Assembly (NCBI GenBank): GCA_963819645.1
Contig: CAWFWZ010000010.1
Location: 124,001 to 188,000 of the forward strand
DNA length: 64,000 nt
Direction of reading: 5' to 3'
DNA from: CAVVDY01 sp963819645
GTDB lineage: Bacteria; Acidobacteriota; Terriglobia; Terriglobales; Acidobacteriaceae
Below, piece after piece: positions 24,317-37,813 of the stretch (positions within the stretch are counted from its first letter, which is position 1; each line of letters starts with the position of its first letter). Position numbers and translations under genes: made by a program. Below the pieces are notes generated by a model that did not search any database, was not told the origin of the DNA, and saw only the letters and a list, made by a program, of their open reading frames with translations.

Positions 24317-25261
24317 ATGCTCCGTCTGCAATTGCCTTGTCGCACTATCGCGATCAGCTTGCTGTGCGTCTGCGCATTGACGCTCGCTGGGGCGCAGCAG
24401 ACAAAGCCTGACCTGCAAAGTACCGTTACCCATGCAATGGCGGGAAGCCGCGGCACGGCGGTTGTGCTCGCGGTGGATAGCGGCCAGATTCTGGCGGCCT
24501 ACCGTCTCAAGGTTGCTGCTCAAAGACTGGTCTCGCCTGGATCGAGCATCAAGCCTTTCACGCTGAAAGCCTTGCTCAACGCAGGCAAAGTGGACGCAAC
24601 AACCGCGCTGTTGTGTAAGCGTTGGCTGAGCATCGCCGGTCATCGGCTCGACTGTTCACACCCGCAAACCGGCCAACCGCTGGATGCGGCTGCCGCTCTG
24701 GCCTACTCCTGCAACTCTTACTTCACCGCTATGGCGACGCGGCTCACTCCTTCACAGTTGCGCGAAAGTTTCATTAATGATGCCTTTGCTCGAACAACTG
24801 GCCTTGCTTCGAGCGAAGCGGCTGGCACCATCGCTCTCGCATCGTCGAACGATGAGTTGCAGTTGCAGGCTATCGGCGCATGGGGCGTTCAGGTGACGCC
24901 TCTCGAATTGCTGCGCGCCTATCGCAATCTCGCACTACAGGTTTCGAACGCGACCGACCTTAATCTGGCACCGATTTTTCAAGGCCTCCTGGGCTCAACC
25001 AGCTATGGAATGGCCCGCTCGGCACAGCCGGAGCACGGCGTCAGGGTTGCGGGTAAGACAGGCACCGCCAACGCCGATGAAGGCCAGTGGACTCACGGCT
25101 GGTTCGCTGGTTTCGCTCCCGCCGATAAACCAAGTGTCGTGCTGGTGGTGTTTCTGGAAAAGGGACGCGGCAGCGACGCCGCCGATGTCGCTCGCCAGAT
25201 CTTCGCTGCACTACCCACTACCGGCAGCATGTCCCGCACGGGAGCGGGAAGCAGGCCGTGA
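24317..25261 (+). CDS. Small penicillin-binding transpeptidase-domain protein
   Basis: 314 residues, a signal peptide (LPCRTIAISLLCVCALTLAG) and then only a transpeptidase domain. All three active-site motifs are visible: SxxK in VSPGSSIKPFTLK (about residue 80), SxN in AYSCNSYFTAM, and KTGT in VAGKTGTANADEGQWTHGWF. No glycosyltransferase or PASTA domain is present and the domain is short for a class B PBP. It could be a D,D-peptidase or a BlaR/FtsI-like domain used for envelope remodelling. Its stop overlaps the start of the SpoIID-like gene (GTGA), so the two are translationally coupled and probably act on the same peptidoglycan. Confidence 0.85.
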   Translation: MLRLQLPCRTIAISLLCVCALTLAGAQQTKPDLQSTVTHAMAGSRGTAVVLAVDSGQILAAYRLKVAAQRLVSPGSSIKPFTLKALLNAGKVDATTALLCKRWLSIAGHRLDCSHPQTGQPLDAAAALAYSCNSYFTAMATRLTPSQLRESFINDAFARTTGLASSEAAGTIALASSNDELQLQAIGAWGVQVTPLELLRAYRNLALQVSNATDLNLAPIFQGLLGSTSYGMARSAQPEHGVRVAGKTGTANADEGQWTHGWFAGFAPADKPSVVLVVFLEKGRGSDAADVARQIFAALPTTGSMSRTGAGSRP

Positions 25262-27046
25262 AGCGACTCGCCCTTCTTGTGCTGCTGCTGGCGTGGACCA
25301 TTGGTTCAGCGAACCCTCAGCAAACCGCGGCTTCCGGAAACAAAAACATTGGAGCACCGTCGAGCGGCTTTCCGCGCAAAGTTCGGGTGCGACTCTGGTA
25401 TCTGCATCCGCCCGCAAGTCTCGCCGTTCGTGCTGAAGCCGGGCAGGCGACTCTCCGTAAGTGTGCGACCTGCGCCGCCGCCGAGTTGTCCTCGCTCTCA
25501 CTCAGCGCCTCTGGTACTCAAGTCAAGATCAAGGACGCGAAGAGCGTCAGCCGCGAACTGCGGATTAGCGGGATGTTCCAGATCGCCCCTGCGAACGGTC
25601 CGGCCATTCGGGCTGATTTCCCTGTCGAGATCGGTGCCTCCGGAGGACGGTTACAAATCACCGCAACCATGCCGATGGATGAATACATCGCCGCGGTGCT
25701 TGCCGGCGAGACGGGTAACTTCAAATCCGACGAAGCACTGAAGGCCATGGCCGTAGCTGCGCGAACTTACGCCATGCATTTCGGCAGCCGTCATGCGCTC
25801 GAGGGTTTCGACTATTGCGACACTACGCATTGCCAGGACGTGCTGATTGCCGGCATAAACGACCGCCTGCGAAACATCGTTCGCAGCACTGCGGGCGAGC
25901 TGCTGTGGTATCGAGGGTAAGCCCGCAGCAACCTACTATCACGCTAACTGCGGCGGCACGACAGAAGATGGTCGTTTCATGCTCGCCACCGACGAGGCCG
26001 CGGCCCCCTACCTCGTTCAGCACTCCGACACCTATTGTGTTCGCAACGGGAGCACGCAGTGGCACAGCGAGATCACGAAACGAGAGCTACAACGCGCGCT
26101 CGCTGACGACGGCATCATCATCCCAGGGACCCTGCGCTCCCTCTCGATCGTGCAGCGCACTCCCAGCGGACGCGTTGAAATGTTGCGCATCGTCGGGGCA
26201 AGCGCGATCACCGTGTCCGGAGTGGCGTTTCGTTCCGCCGTCGGGCGTCACATCGGATGGGACCGCCTGAAGAGCAATTGGTACGAACTGAGCGTATCCG
26301 GAGATCGCGTCTCATTCACCGGTCGAGGCTTGGGGCACGGCGTCGGGCTCTGCCAGATCGGCGCTGAGGTGATGGGAGAAGAGGGCAAGTCGTATCGGGA
26401 GATCCTGGCTTACTACTATCCCGGCACAAAGCTGGGCATTGCCGCACAGGATGTCAGTTGGCAGAAGTTGACGGCAGAAAATGTCGAATTACTCACCACG
26501 CGTCCGGCACAGGATCAACCGCTTGTATCTCTGGCGGCCCGTTCGGTGCGCGAGGCGGAGACGAGCACGGGACTGACATTCGTTTCCCTACCGCAATGGA
26601 AGGTATATCCCACAGTTGCAATGTTTCGCGACGCAACAGGTGAGCCGGGATGGGTGGCGGCGACAACTCGTGGGCACACCATACAATCGCAACCCGCCGA
26701 CGTGCTGAAGCAGGCGGGCACGCTGGAGAGCACGCTCCGCCATGAGTTGCTTCACATGCTGATCGAGGCCCATGCAAAACCGGGAACTCCGGTGTGGTAC
26801 CGCGAAGGTCTGGTGCTGTATCTGTCGGAGCCTAATGCCTCGCCCCAGGCGAAAACAACGTTCACCAGCGTGAGAGAGTTGGAAAAGGCTATGCAGAATC
26901 CAGCGAGCGAAGATCAATTGCGTAGGGCTTACGCCGAAGCCCATGCGCGCGTGTCGCAGCTGGCACAACGATACGGCAAGCAGAAGCTGATTGTTTGGGT
27001 ACAGCAGGGATTGCCGAAAGATGTGACCGCCTCCAACGAGCGTTAA
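25258..27046 (+). CDS. SpoIID-domain protein fused to a C-terminal zincin-like domain (frameshifted)
   Basis: Starts at a GTG at 25258. A signal peptide (RLALLVLLLAWTIGSANPQQ) is followed by the SpoIID/LytB domain: MPMDEYIAAVLAGETGNFKS, LKAMAVAARTYAMHFGSRH, then YYHANCGGTTEDGRF, and RGLGHGVGLCQIGAEVMGEE. One frame change lies at about 25918 (LLWYRG-K). The last 150 residues differ: LRHELLHMLIEAHAK (HExxH, 26741-26755) and GTPVWYREGLVLYLSEP, where the Glu of REG is a plausible third zinc ligand as in gluzincins. SpoIID enzymes cut glycan strands; the fused domain suggests added proteolysis. Partner: the mini-PBP upstream. Confidence 0.85.
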
Positions 27047-27088
27047 TTCCGACAAGCGGCAATAATGAATTTCCTTGGCCTCTCTGAC

Positions 27089-27244
27089 TTGTCATGACGA
27101 GCGTAGCGAGGCATCTGCTCTCGTTTCATCCTGAAAGAAGCTGCTTGTTCTCTATACTCCGAGGCGGGGTCCGTTTTCACTGTGGAACAGCCATGCATCG
27201 CGTGTGGAGAGCAGATCCCTCGCTGCGCTCGTGATGACAACCCG
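27089..27244. repeat. Family A palindromic element, two inverted arms
   Basis: The left arm cttgtcatgacgagcgtagc then gaggcatctgctctcg (27089-27123) is mirrored by gagagcagatccctcgctgc then gctcgtgatgacaa (27207-27240). The 156-bp element lies between two converging genes, the same kind of location as the copy at 8971-9103, and would form a long hairpin in either transcript. Confidence 0.75.
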
Positions 27245-27278
27245 AAGAGTTTTGAGCAACACCAACGTTTGACTTTGC

Positions 27279-28037
27279 TCAAGGCAGAACGATCGGGTCT
27301 TCCCGGTCCGTGCGCTCGCCGACCATCCAGACCAGAAAGATGAATGCGGTAATCAGGATCGAGGTAAGCCGCTGCGAAGCGCAGACCCGCGCTCCACGCC
27401 TGCTGGCGCAGAGTGCTCAGCTCCGGAACCCACGTCACCAGCTTGTACGGAACCCAGACGCCGATAGCGATGAGGATGCAAAACAGAATCCAGTACAGCG
27501 GCTGTCGCAATACGCGGAACGATCGCGCAACATGCCTGCCGGAAAATCCGGCCGCTGCGATGGTCGTTGCGACGGGTGCCCACAGGGCGGGAAACACCAC
27601 CCAGAGCAGCGCTAACAACAGCCAGTCGGACGCATGCATCACGTTTCGTGGTGACGGACCGGCATTCACCTTCTGCCGAATCCACACTGAGAATTGCGGT
27701 GTGAAGTTGCCGGCGCTGAAAATGAGCCAGGCGATGCACGCACCTAGCGCCGCCCAGATCGCCAACGGTAGGACATGGCGCAGCCCGTGACGGAACGCCC
27801 CGCCAATCGTCGGATGGGTGCGAAACTCTGCAACTCGGAACCAAGCCAGCGTACCTGCGCGAAGCCAGAGAACAAACAAGACGGTGGCCAACGCGAGCAC
27901 GGCCGACCACGCCACCTGCCATCCATGGGCATCCGGAATCAGCAGCCAGTAGTACCAGACTCCGAGTACCGCTGCGTTGCCGACGAGGTTCAGCAGCCAC
28001 AGCTTCAGCACACCGGACCGGTTTGTCGCTTCCGCGC

Positions 28038-28041
<4 letters not shown>
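27279..28041 (-). CDS. Polytopic membrane protein of unknown function (frameshifted near its end)
   Basis: Start at ATG 28041 (MSAEATNRSGVLKLWLLNLV), overlapping the A2M stop by 4 bp. About 253 residues with six or so hydrophobic helices: GNAAVLGVWYYWLLI, VAWSAVLALATVLFVLWL, VLPLAIWAALGACIAWLIF, DWLLLALLWVVFPALWAPVA, PLYWILFCILIAIGVWVPYK. The final helix appears after a frame change near 27352 (ITAFIFLVWMVGERTDREDP, ending IVLP). I recognise no family. The tight overlap with the A2M gene implies it is made with that protein, perhaps as its inner-membrane partner. Confidence 0.75.
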
Positions 28042-32716
<4,675 letters not shown>

Positions 32717-32720
<4 letters not shown>

Positions 32721-33562
32721 TGGTCACCCCGCAAAATGTTCCAGCGGTACACACCAAGGAATGCCGGATTCGACGCCACTGGGCGCCAGCGCGCGTCGGA
32801 AAAGTTCATCAGCTCTGCAACTGTCAGGCGGCGAATCTCGCCGGCATCTTTGCCCTGCGGCCCGGTGTGATAGACAAAATATTGTTCCGGCCCGGGCTCG
32901 ATCTGGCTTGGACCGACGAAGATCATCGCGTGATAGGTAGTGTGGTCCCCCGACTGGCGAAAGAACAGCAGGTCGCCGGGACGGGCGCGGCCGAGGTCGC
33001 GTCCCACACTGTAGGTGTCGTCTCGCCGAAGGGTTTTGACATCGGCGAACTCGGCGAACGCACCGTCGCCTAGATCGTCGGGCTGGAAACTGCCATCGCG
33101 CACCCGAAACATCGCGGCACCCAGCGGACCGTATGGATAGTGATACTGGCGCACTTCGCCTGCACTCGACGCGACTGGCAACGACATGCCGCTCGCCCAG
33201 GCCGAGTCGTGCCGGCGCAGGGCTTCACGATAGCTGAAGCGGAGCAGGGCGGCGCAATCATCGATTTCGCGCGGCAGTTTCGCTCCACGGAAGTACTGCG
33301 ACTCGGCAAGCAGGGTGAACCAGCCGCGAAATGCAGTACGGTCGGTAGCGTCGTGCAGCCGCAGGAAGTCAGGGGTTCCGTCGCCAAACGAATCGCTGAA
33401 GTCAGATACCGCCGCAGCAGAGCTGGAGGAACCATCCGCAGCAAGTACGGCGTGCGACCGCAAAGAGGCGGAAGCGAGGGTCCAGCGCAGGCTGAAAGCG
33501 CAAGCGACGACAATGAACGCGAGTACGCACAACACTGCGAACCAGCGAGGCACGCCGCGCAT
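32717..33562 (-). CDS. DUF1175 (YfaT-like) exported protein
   Basis: 281 residues, an N-terminal membrane or signal segment (AVLCVLAFIVVACAFSLRWT), then a compact domain: REIDDCAALLRFSYREALRR (a possible catalytic Cys in DDC), GRARPGDLLFFRQSGDHTTY and HAMIFVGPSQIEPGPEQYFV with YHTGP. Cys, His and the GDLLFF strand resemble an NlpC/P60-type arrangement. In enterobacteria the DUF1175 gene yfaT lies next to the A2M gene yfaS; the same adjacency with a 4-bp overlap is seen here. The function is unproven; a cell-wall-related helper of the A2M protein is the simplest idea. Confidence 0.85.
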
Positions 33563-33656
33563 GAGAAGAGTGCTCCTCCGTGGACGAGCGGATTATAGCG
33601 CTTCATGCGAGAGAAGCAACCCGCTGAATGCGTCTCGCGAGCCAATGCGGGAAATG

Positions 33657-34928
33657 CTACTTGACCAAGGCTCGCAACTCGCCCAACAGACGATCCACTT
33701 CTTCCGCGGTGTTGTAGTGCGCCAAGCCGATGCGCAGCATGCCGCCGCTCTGTTGCACGCCCAGGCGCTCCGCTAGATCGACAGCGTAGTAGTTGCCGTC
33801 CCAGGTAAAGATGCCGCGTTTTCCCAGGTGCTCAGCGAGCTCGCGCGGAGTGTAGCCCTCCATCCGGATGGCTACTGTCGGAGTGCGCTGATCGAACTTC
33901 GTCGGGTCCTTGATGCCGTAGAAGGTCAGCCCGGGAATTTCAAGCAGACCGCCGATGAGCTGCGCGCTCAACTCACGCTCATGCTGAGCAATCGCCTCGT
34001 ACGCAGCGGCGAGTGCTTCACGGCGCGAACGCGCCTCAGGGGCGTGATGACGACCGAGATCGGCGAGATACTCAATCGTCGCGATGACTCCTGCCATGCC
34101 TTCGTGGTTCTGGGTGCCGCTCTCCCAGCGGTCAGGTAGCTGCTCGGTGCAGGCGCGCAGCTTATAGGGACGCAGCCGTTGCAGATGCTCGCGCTTGCCG
34201 AACATCACGCCAAGGTGCGGGCCGAAGAACTTGTAGCTGGAGCAGGCCAGGAAGTCGCAATCGAGCGCGCGCACATCGATCAGGCCGTGAGGAGCGAAGT
34301 GCACGGCATCGATGAAGGCCAGCGAGCCCGCTCCATGCGCCAGCCGAACGACTTCAGCAACATCGTTGATCGTGCCGACCGCATTCGCCGCATAACCCAC
34401 CGCAACCAGCCTGGTGTTACGGCGGACCTTCGCCTGCAGGTCAAACATGTCGAGCGTGCAGTCGGCGAGCTTGATGTCGGCGGTGCGCACCTTCGCTCCG
34501 CGCTCTTCCAACGCCACCCATGGCGAGACGTTGGCATCATGATCAAGCTGGGTGACCAGCAGCTCGTCGCCGCTTTTCAGGTCACGCCCAATGGCGCGGC
34601 TCAACGCAAACGTCAGCGTCGTCATGTTGGCGCCGAACACAACTTCATCGGGATCACAGTTGAAGAAGTCGGCCATCGCAGCATGGGCGCCGGAATAAAT
34701 CTCATCCGTACGCTCGCTGGTGAGAAACGCTCCGTGCGTGTTTGCGTTTGAGGTGGCGAGATAGTTCGAGATGGCATCGATCACCCGTTGCGGAACCTGC
34801 GTGCCACCGGGAGCGTCGAAGAATACAATCGACTGACCATTGAGCTTCTGCTGCAGCGCGGGAAACTGCGCGCGGGCCCATTCAATATCGAACCGTGTAA
34901 CGACTGAGGACTTCGTAGTAGAAGACAA
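33657..34928 (-). CDS. Cysteine desulfurase-like PLP enzyme
   Basis: About 423 residues of the class-V aminotransferase fold. Blocks: SIVFFDAPGGTQVPQRVIDA; NANTHGAFLTSERTDEIYSG; VVFGANMTTLTFALSRAIGR; LLVTQLDHDANVSPWVALEE; and the PLP lysine in CDFLACSSYKFFGPHLGVMF. It belongs to the cysteine-desulfurase-like branch that often lacks a defined sulfur-transfer partner. I prefer a TTG start at 34928, with AGGAG 8 nt upstream and the homoserine dehydrogenase stop immediately before it (TAAATTG); an ATG at 34949 overlaps that gene. No iron-sulfur assembly genes are nearby, so the physiological role is open. Confidence 0.88.
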   Translation of the reverse strand: MSSTTKSSVVTRFDIEWARAQFPALQQKLNGQSIVFFDAPGGTQVPQRVIDAISNYLATSNANTHGAFLTSERTDEIYSGAHAAMADFFNCDPDEVVFGANMTTLTFALSRAIGRDLKSGDELLVTQLDHDANVSPWVALEERGAKVRTADIKLADCTLDMFDLQAKVRRNTRLVAVGYAANAVGTINDVAEVVRLAHGAGSLAFIDAVHFAPHGLIDVRALDCDFLACSSYKFFGPHLGVMFGKREHLQRLRPYKLRACTEQLPDRWESGTQNHEGMAGVIATIEYLADLGRHHAPEARSRREALAAAYEAIAQHERELSAQLIGGLLEIPGLTFYGIKDPTKFDQRTPTVAIRMEGYTPRELAEHLGKRGIFTWDGNYYAVDLAERLGVQQSGGMLRIGLAHYNTAEEVDRLLGELRALVK

Positions 34929-34929
34929 T

Positions 34930-35949
34930 TTAAAAACTCCTGACTGCATTTATGAAATCGCACAACATGCCGTAAGCCGTCGCCTCCGGGCCAGGATCAC
35001 GTTCGGCGATAAACAACTCACGAAACACATCCGTCTCAAATCCCACGGCCAGCGAAGTGCCCCGCACGGAATAAAGCGGATCGTCTGACCCAACCCGCTC
35101 AGGGCGCGACACTCGCTGTGATCCTGCCGTCACTCTCTCGATGCGCTCGGCCAATCAACTTCCAAGTCTCGCCTTTCCCGCGTGCTTCACGCAAGCTCGG
35201 GGCTGTGATGCGACGGATACCGCTTCGGTTGACGTCGCCCAGCGTCAGACTTCCGCCCATGAGAACGTTGACCAACCCGACTACCTTCACCGCAGCGTCG
35301 ATCCCGTCGACATCATTGCTGGGATCGGTTTCGGCCACGCCCAGCCGCTGCGCCTCGCGCACGGCATCGTCAAACGCCATGCCCGATTCCATGCACTCTA
35401 GTATGACGTTGGTCGTTGAGTTGAGTACGCCGCGAAACCCGCGCAACTCGATCGCCGGCAGCGCCTCGCGGAAAAGCGAGAAAACCGGCGCGCCATCCAT
35501 CATTGCCGATTCGTGAAAGAAGCGCAGGCCGCGAGTCTTCGCCAACGCGGTCAATTCCTTGTGTGCGTAAACGACGGGCCCTTTATTCGCGCTGATGGCA
35601 TGAGCTCCGGCTTCCAGCGCAGCGCGAATGTAGGTGATGGCTGGCTCACCCGTTTCCGCATTCAGCGAACTCGCTTCGAACAGCGCATCAGGCTTGGATG
35701 CGGTCAGCCATTCATACAAGCCTTCCGCCTTTTCACCCTCTGCGTAGTCGGACTTCAGCAGCCTTTCCGTTGTGAAGCCTGCGGGCGCGACCAGCCAACC
35801 AAGCCTGCGGGTCGCGACTCCAGTGACGCGATACTCGATGCCGTACTGCTCCCGAAGAACGGCAGTCTTGCGCTCAAGCAGGCCGACCAGGCCTCGCCCG
35901 ACGTTACCGAATCCGATCAGGCAAAGATTGAAGGTGCGGATAAGTTCAC
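34930..35949 (-). CDS. hom: Homoserine dehydrogenase (frameshifted)
   Basis: Reduces aspartate semialdehyde to homoserine for threonine and methionine. NAD(P)-binding segment LIGFGNVGRGLVGLLERK; catalytic region ALEAGAHAISANKGPVVYAH; FRGVLNSTTNVILECMESGM; and AETDPSNDVDGIDAAVKVVG (conserved substrate-binding Glu/Asp). Likely start is the GTG at 35949 with AGGAG upstream; a missing C near 35940 is needed to join VNLIRTFNLCLIGF. Another frame change lies near 35110 before DPLYSVRGTSLAVGFETDVF. No ACT domain is present (about 339 residues), so it is the short, non-regulated form. It is followed directly by the desulfurase-like gene. Confidence 0.88.
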
Positions 35950-36005
35950 TCCTAGCTGGTTTTCGGTGCCTGCCGTTATTCTAAATAGCGAACCACCGTA
36001 GGAGC

Positions 36006-36872
36006 ATGGCAAGCGTGGAGTCCCTTCCCGTACAAGGCGTCGCGGAGAAGCGCGAGTTGGTTACCATCGACGGCAAGCAACTGGAGACGCTGCTCATTCA
36101 CGCGCGCGATAACCGACTGCCTACGATAGTCATGCTGCACGAGGGACTCGGATCAATCGCGCTGTGGAAAGATTTCCCGCAGCGCGTCGCGGAACGCACT
36201 GGCTGCGGGGTGCTAGTGTATTCGCGATACGGGCACGGCAGCTCCGACCGTCTGCTCGAAAGGCGTCCTGTCAGCTTCATGCATCACGAAGGACAGGTCG
36301 TTCTGCCGGAGTTGCTCAATGCGTTCGACATCACGCGGCCCATTCTTCTGGGCCACAGTGACGGCGGCTCGATTGCGCTGATCTATGCCGGCACATTTCC
36401 CGAATCGCCTCGGGCATTGATTCTTGAGGCGCCGCACGTCTTTGTCGAGGACCTCAGCGTCGAAAGCATCGCCGCGGCGAAGGTCAATTTTCAGACCACC
36501 GACTTTCGCGAGAAGCTGGCCAAGTATCACGCCCACGTCGACGAGACCTTCTGGGGATGGAACGACATCTGGCTCGACCCCGCATTTCGCTCGTGGAACA
36601 TCGAGGAATATCTGGGCTCGATTCGCTGTCCGGTCCTTTGCATCCAAGGCGAACAGGACGAGTACGGCACGCCAGCCCAAGTGCAGACAATTCGCAGTCG
36701 CGTTCCCGGCACAGAACTTGTTATGCTTGCCGATTGCAAACACTCGCCGCATCGCGATCAGCGGGAGAAGACGCTGGATTCGGTCGCGAGATTCGTGGAG
36801 CGAGTTTCAACTGATAAGCTCGGGGTGTCAGGTATCAGATATCAGGTTCAGACCAGCGAAACGCAGCTTTGA
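36006..36872 (+). CDS. Alpha/beta-fold hydrolase
   Basis: 288 residues. Strand and oxyanion region PTIVMLHEGLGSIALWKDFP, the block VLVYSRYGHGSSDRLLERRP, nucleophile elbow ILLGHSDGGSIALIYAGTFP (Ser), acid CIQGEQDEYGTPAQVQ and histidine ADCKHSPHRDQREKTL give a full catalytic set. It resembles small esterases or C-C hydrolases; the substrate is unknown. The last 14 residues (SGIRYQVQTSETQL) are translated from the repeat at 36827-36903 and are probably not part of the original fold. Start at ATG 36006 follows gtaggagc. Confidence 0.88.
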   Translation: MASVESLPVQGVAEKRELVTIDGKQLETLLIHARDNRLPTIVMLHEGLGSIALWKDFPQRVAERTGCGVLVYSRYGHGSSDRLLERRPVSFMHHEGQVVLPELLNAFDITRPILLGHSDGGSIALIYAGTFPESPRALILEAPHVFVEDLSVESIAAAKVNFQTTDFREKLAKYHAHVDETFWGWNDIWLDPAFRSWNIEEYLGSIRCPVLCIQGEQDEYGTPAQVQTIRSRVPGTELVMLADCKHSPHRDQREKTLDSVARFVERVSTDKLGVSGIRYQVQTSETQL

Positions 36873-36903
36873 CTGATACCTGATACCTGACGACTGATAC
36901 CTT
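36827..36903 (+). repeat. Repeat tract of ggtatcag/ctgatacc words at the hydrolase 3' end
   Basis: ggtatcagatatcaggttca (36832 onward) is followed by inverted copies ctgatacctgatacctgacg then actgatacc (36871-36902). The first copies lie inside the hydrolase gene and the rest fill the gap to the next start. The two sides can pair into a hairpin. Confidence 0.65.
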
Positions 36904-36906
36904 CTT

Positions 36907-37356
36907 ATGTCCGACTGGGTACACACATTTAAAGGCGCGGTGCTGGCATCGGAGTACGACTCCGCCAGCCACATGAATTCGCGCATGTACGTTTCGCGCT
37001 TCGATCAGGCGACGTGGTTTCTGCTGCACGCCATCGGGCTTACGCCGGCGTCGATCAGGGAGAAGAACCTGCGCATCGCCATCGTGCGGCAGAACTACCA
37101 GTTCCTCGAGGAGCTGCGTGGCGGCGAACTGGTGATCATCAAGAGCGGGTTTCTGGCGGTCGGCGAGAAGTACTTTCGCTTTCTGCACCAGATGTATAAC
37201 GACGTCTCCGGCAAGATGGTGGCAACCTCCGACTGCGTCGCCGTGCAGGCCAGCCTTGATGAAGGCAAGAGCGTGGCTCTGAGCGCCGAGCTACAAGAGC
37301 GTGCCAAGGCCCACCTCGTGTCGGCCAACGTTCCGATCAATGCCGAGATCGGGTGA
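36907..37356 (+). CDS. Hotdog-fold acyl-CoA thioesterase (4HBT type)
   Basis: 149 residues. SDWVHTFKGAVLASEYDSAS and HMNSRMYVSRFDQATWFLLH show the typical Asp/His-Met-Asn start of a 4HBT active site (YDSASHMNSRMY; the asparagine variant). The strand block RQNYQFLEELRGGELVIIKS and KYFRFLHQMYNDVSGKMVAT completes one hotdog fold. It hydrolyses acyl-CoA thioesters of unknown chain type. It follows the alpha/beta hydrolase after a repeat spacer. Confidence 0.85.
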   Translation: MSDWVHTFKGAVLASEYDSASHMNSRMYVSRFDQATWFLLHAIGLTPASIREKNLRIAIVRQNYQFLEELRGGELVIIKSGFLAVGEKYFRFLHQMYNDVSGKMVATSDCVAVQASLDEGKSVALSAELQERAKAHLVSANVPINAEIG

Positions 37357-37388
37357 GGACCCCCAGGCAGAGAGACTATGATAGAGGT

Positions 37389-37610
37389 ATGACGGTTCAG
37401 TTCACCGCTGTCTTTCGTCGTGTGCCGGAGGGCTACATAGGTTTTGCTGAGGAACTTCCGGGCGCCAACACCCAGGGCGCGACCCTCGAAGAGACTCGCT
37501 CTAATCTGCAAGAAGCGATTGCATTGGTGCTTGAGTCCAATCGGGCGCTGGCCAAGGAAGCGACGGGGACAGACGAGGTAATTCGCGAGACGCTCACGGT
37601 TCGGGCGTGA
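37389..37610 (+). CDS. hicB: HicB-family antitoxin
   Basis: 73 residues from ATG 37389 (RBS tagaggt); the upstream ATG in the longer frame lacks conserved sequence. FTAVFRRVPEGYIGFAEELP and GANTQGATLEETRSNLQEAI form the partially degraded RNase H-like fold of HicB, which neutralises HicA. It lacks a clear C-terminal DNA-binding helix-turn-helix, so autoregulation may need another factor. Stop and HicA start overlap (GTGA), the expected coupling for a toxin-antitoxin pair. Confidence 0.88.
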   Translation: MTVQFTAVFRRVPEGYIGFAEELPGANTQGATLEETRSNLQEAIALVLESNRALAKEATGTDEVIRETLTVRA

Positions 37611-37792
37611 AGCGGCGCGATCTTGTTCAGCACCTGTTGCAACACGGATGCGAGCTGTTGCGGGAAGGTGCTAATCACTCGATCTATGTGAATCGTACAG
37701 TTGGCAAAACATCGGCAGTCCCGCGCCATTCTGAGATCAATGATTTTCTTTCCCGGAAAATCTGCAGAGACCTGGGTGTCCCGCCGGCTTAA
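37607..37792 (+). CDS. hicA: HicA-family mRNA interferase toxin
   Basis: 61 residues from a GTG at 37607. KRRDLVQHLLQHGCELLREG and the catalytic-histidine motif GANHSIYVNRTVGKTSAVPR, then HSEINDFLSRKICRDLG, match the double-stranded-RNA-binding-like HicA fold that cleaves mRNA. The antitoxin gene comes first here, the reverse of the classic hicAB order but common in related hicBA loci. Confidence 0.9.
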   Translation: MKRRDLVQHLLQHGCELLREGANHSIYVNRTVGKTSAVPRHSEINDFLSRKICRDLGVPPA

Positions 37793-37813
37793 AACGTCAC
37801 TGACGACAGGCAA

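Noticed and set aside
25258..27046. Programmed frameshift in the SpoIID gene
   Set aside because: No slippery heptamer or downstream pseudoknot at 25918, and similar breaks occur in many unrelated genes here, so an indel error is simpler.
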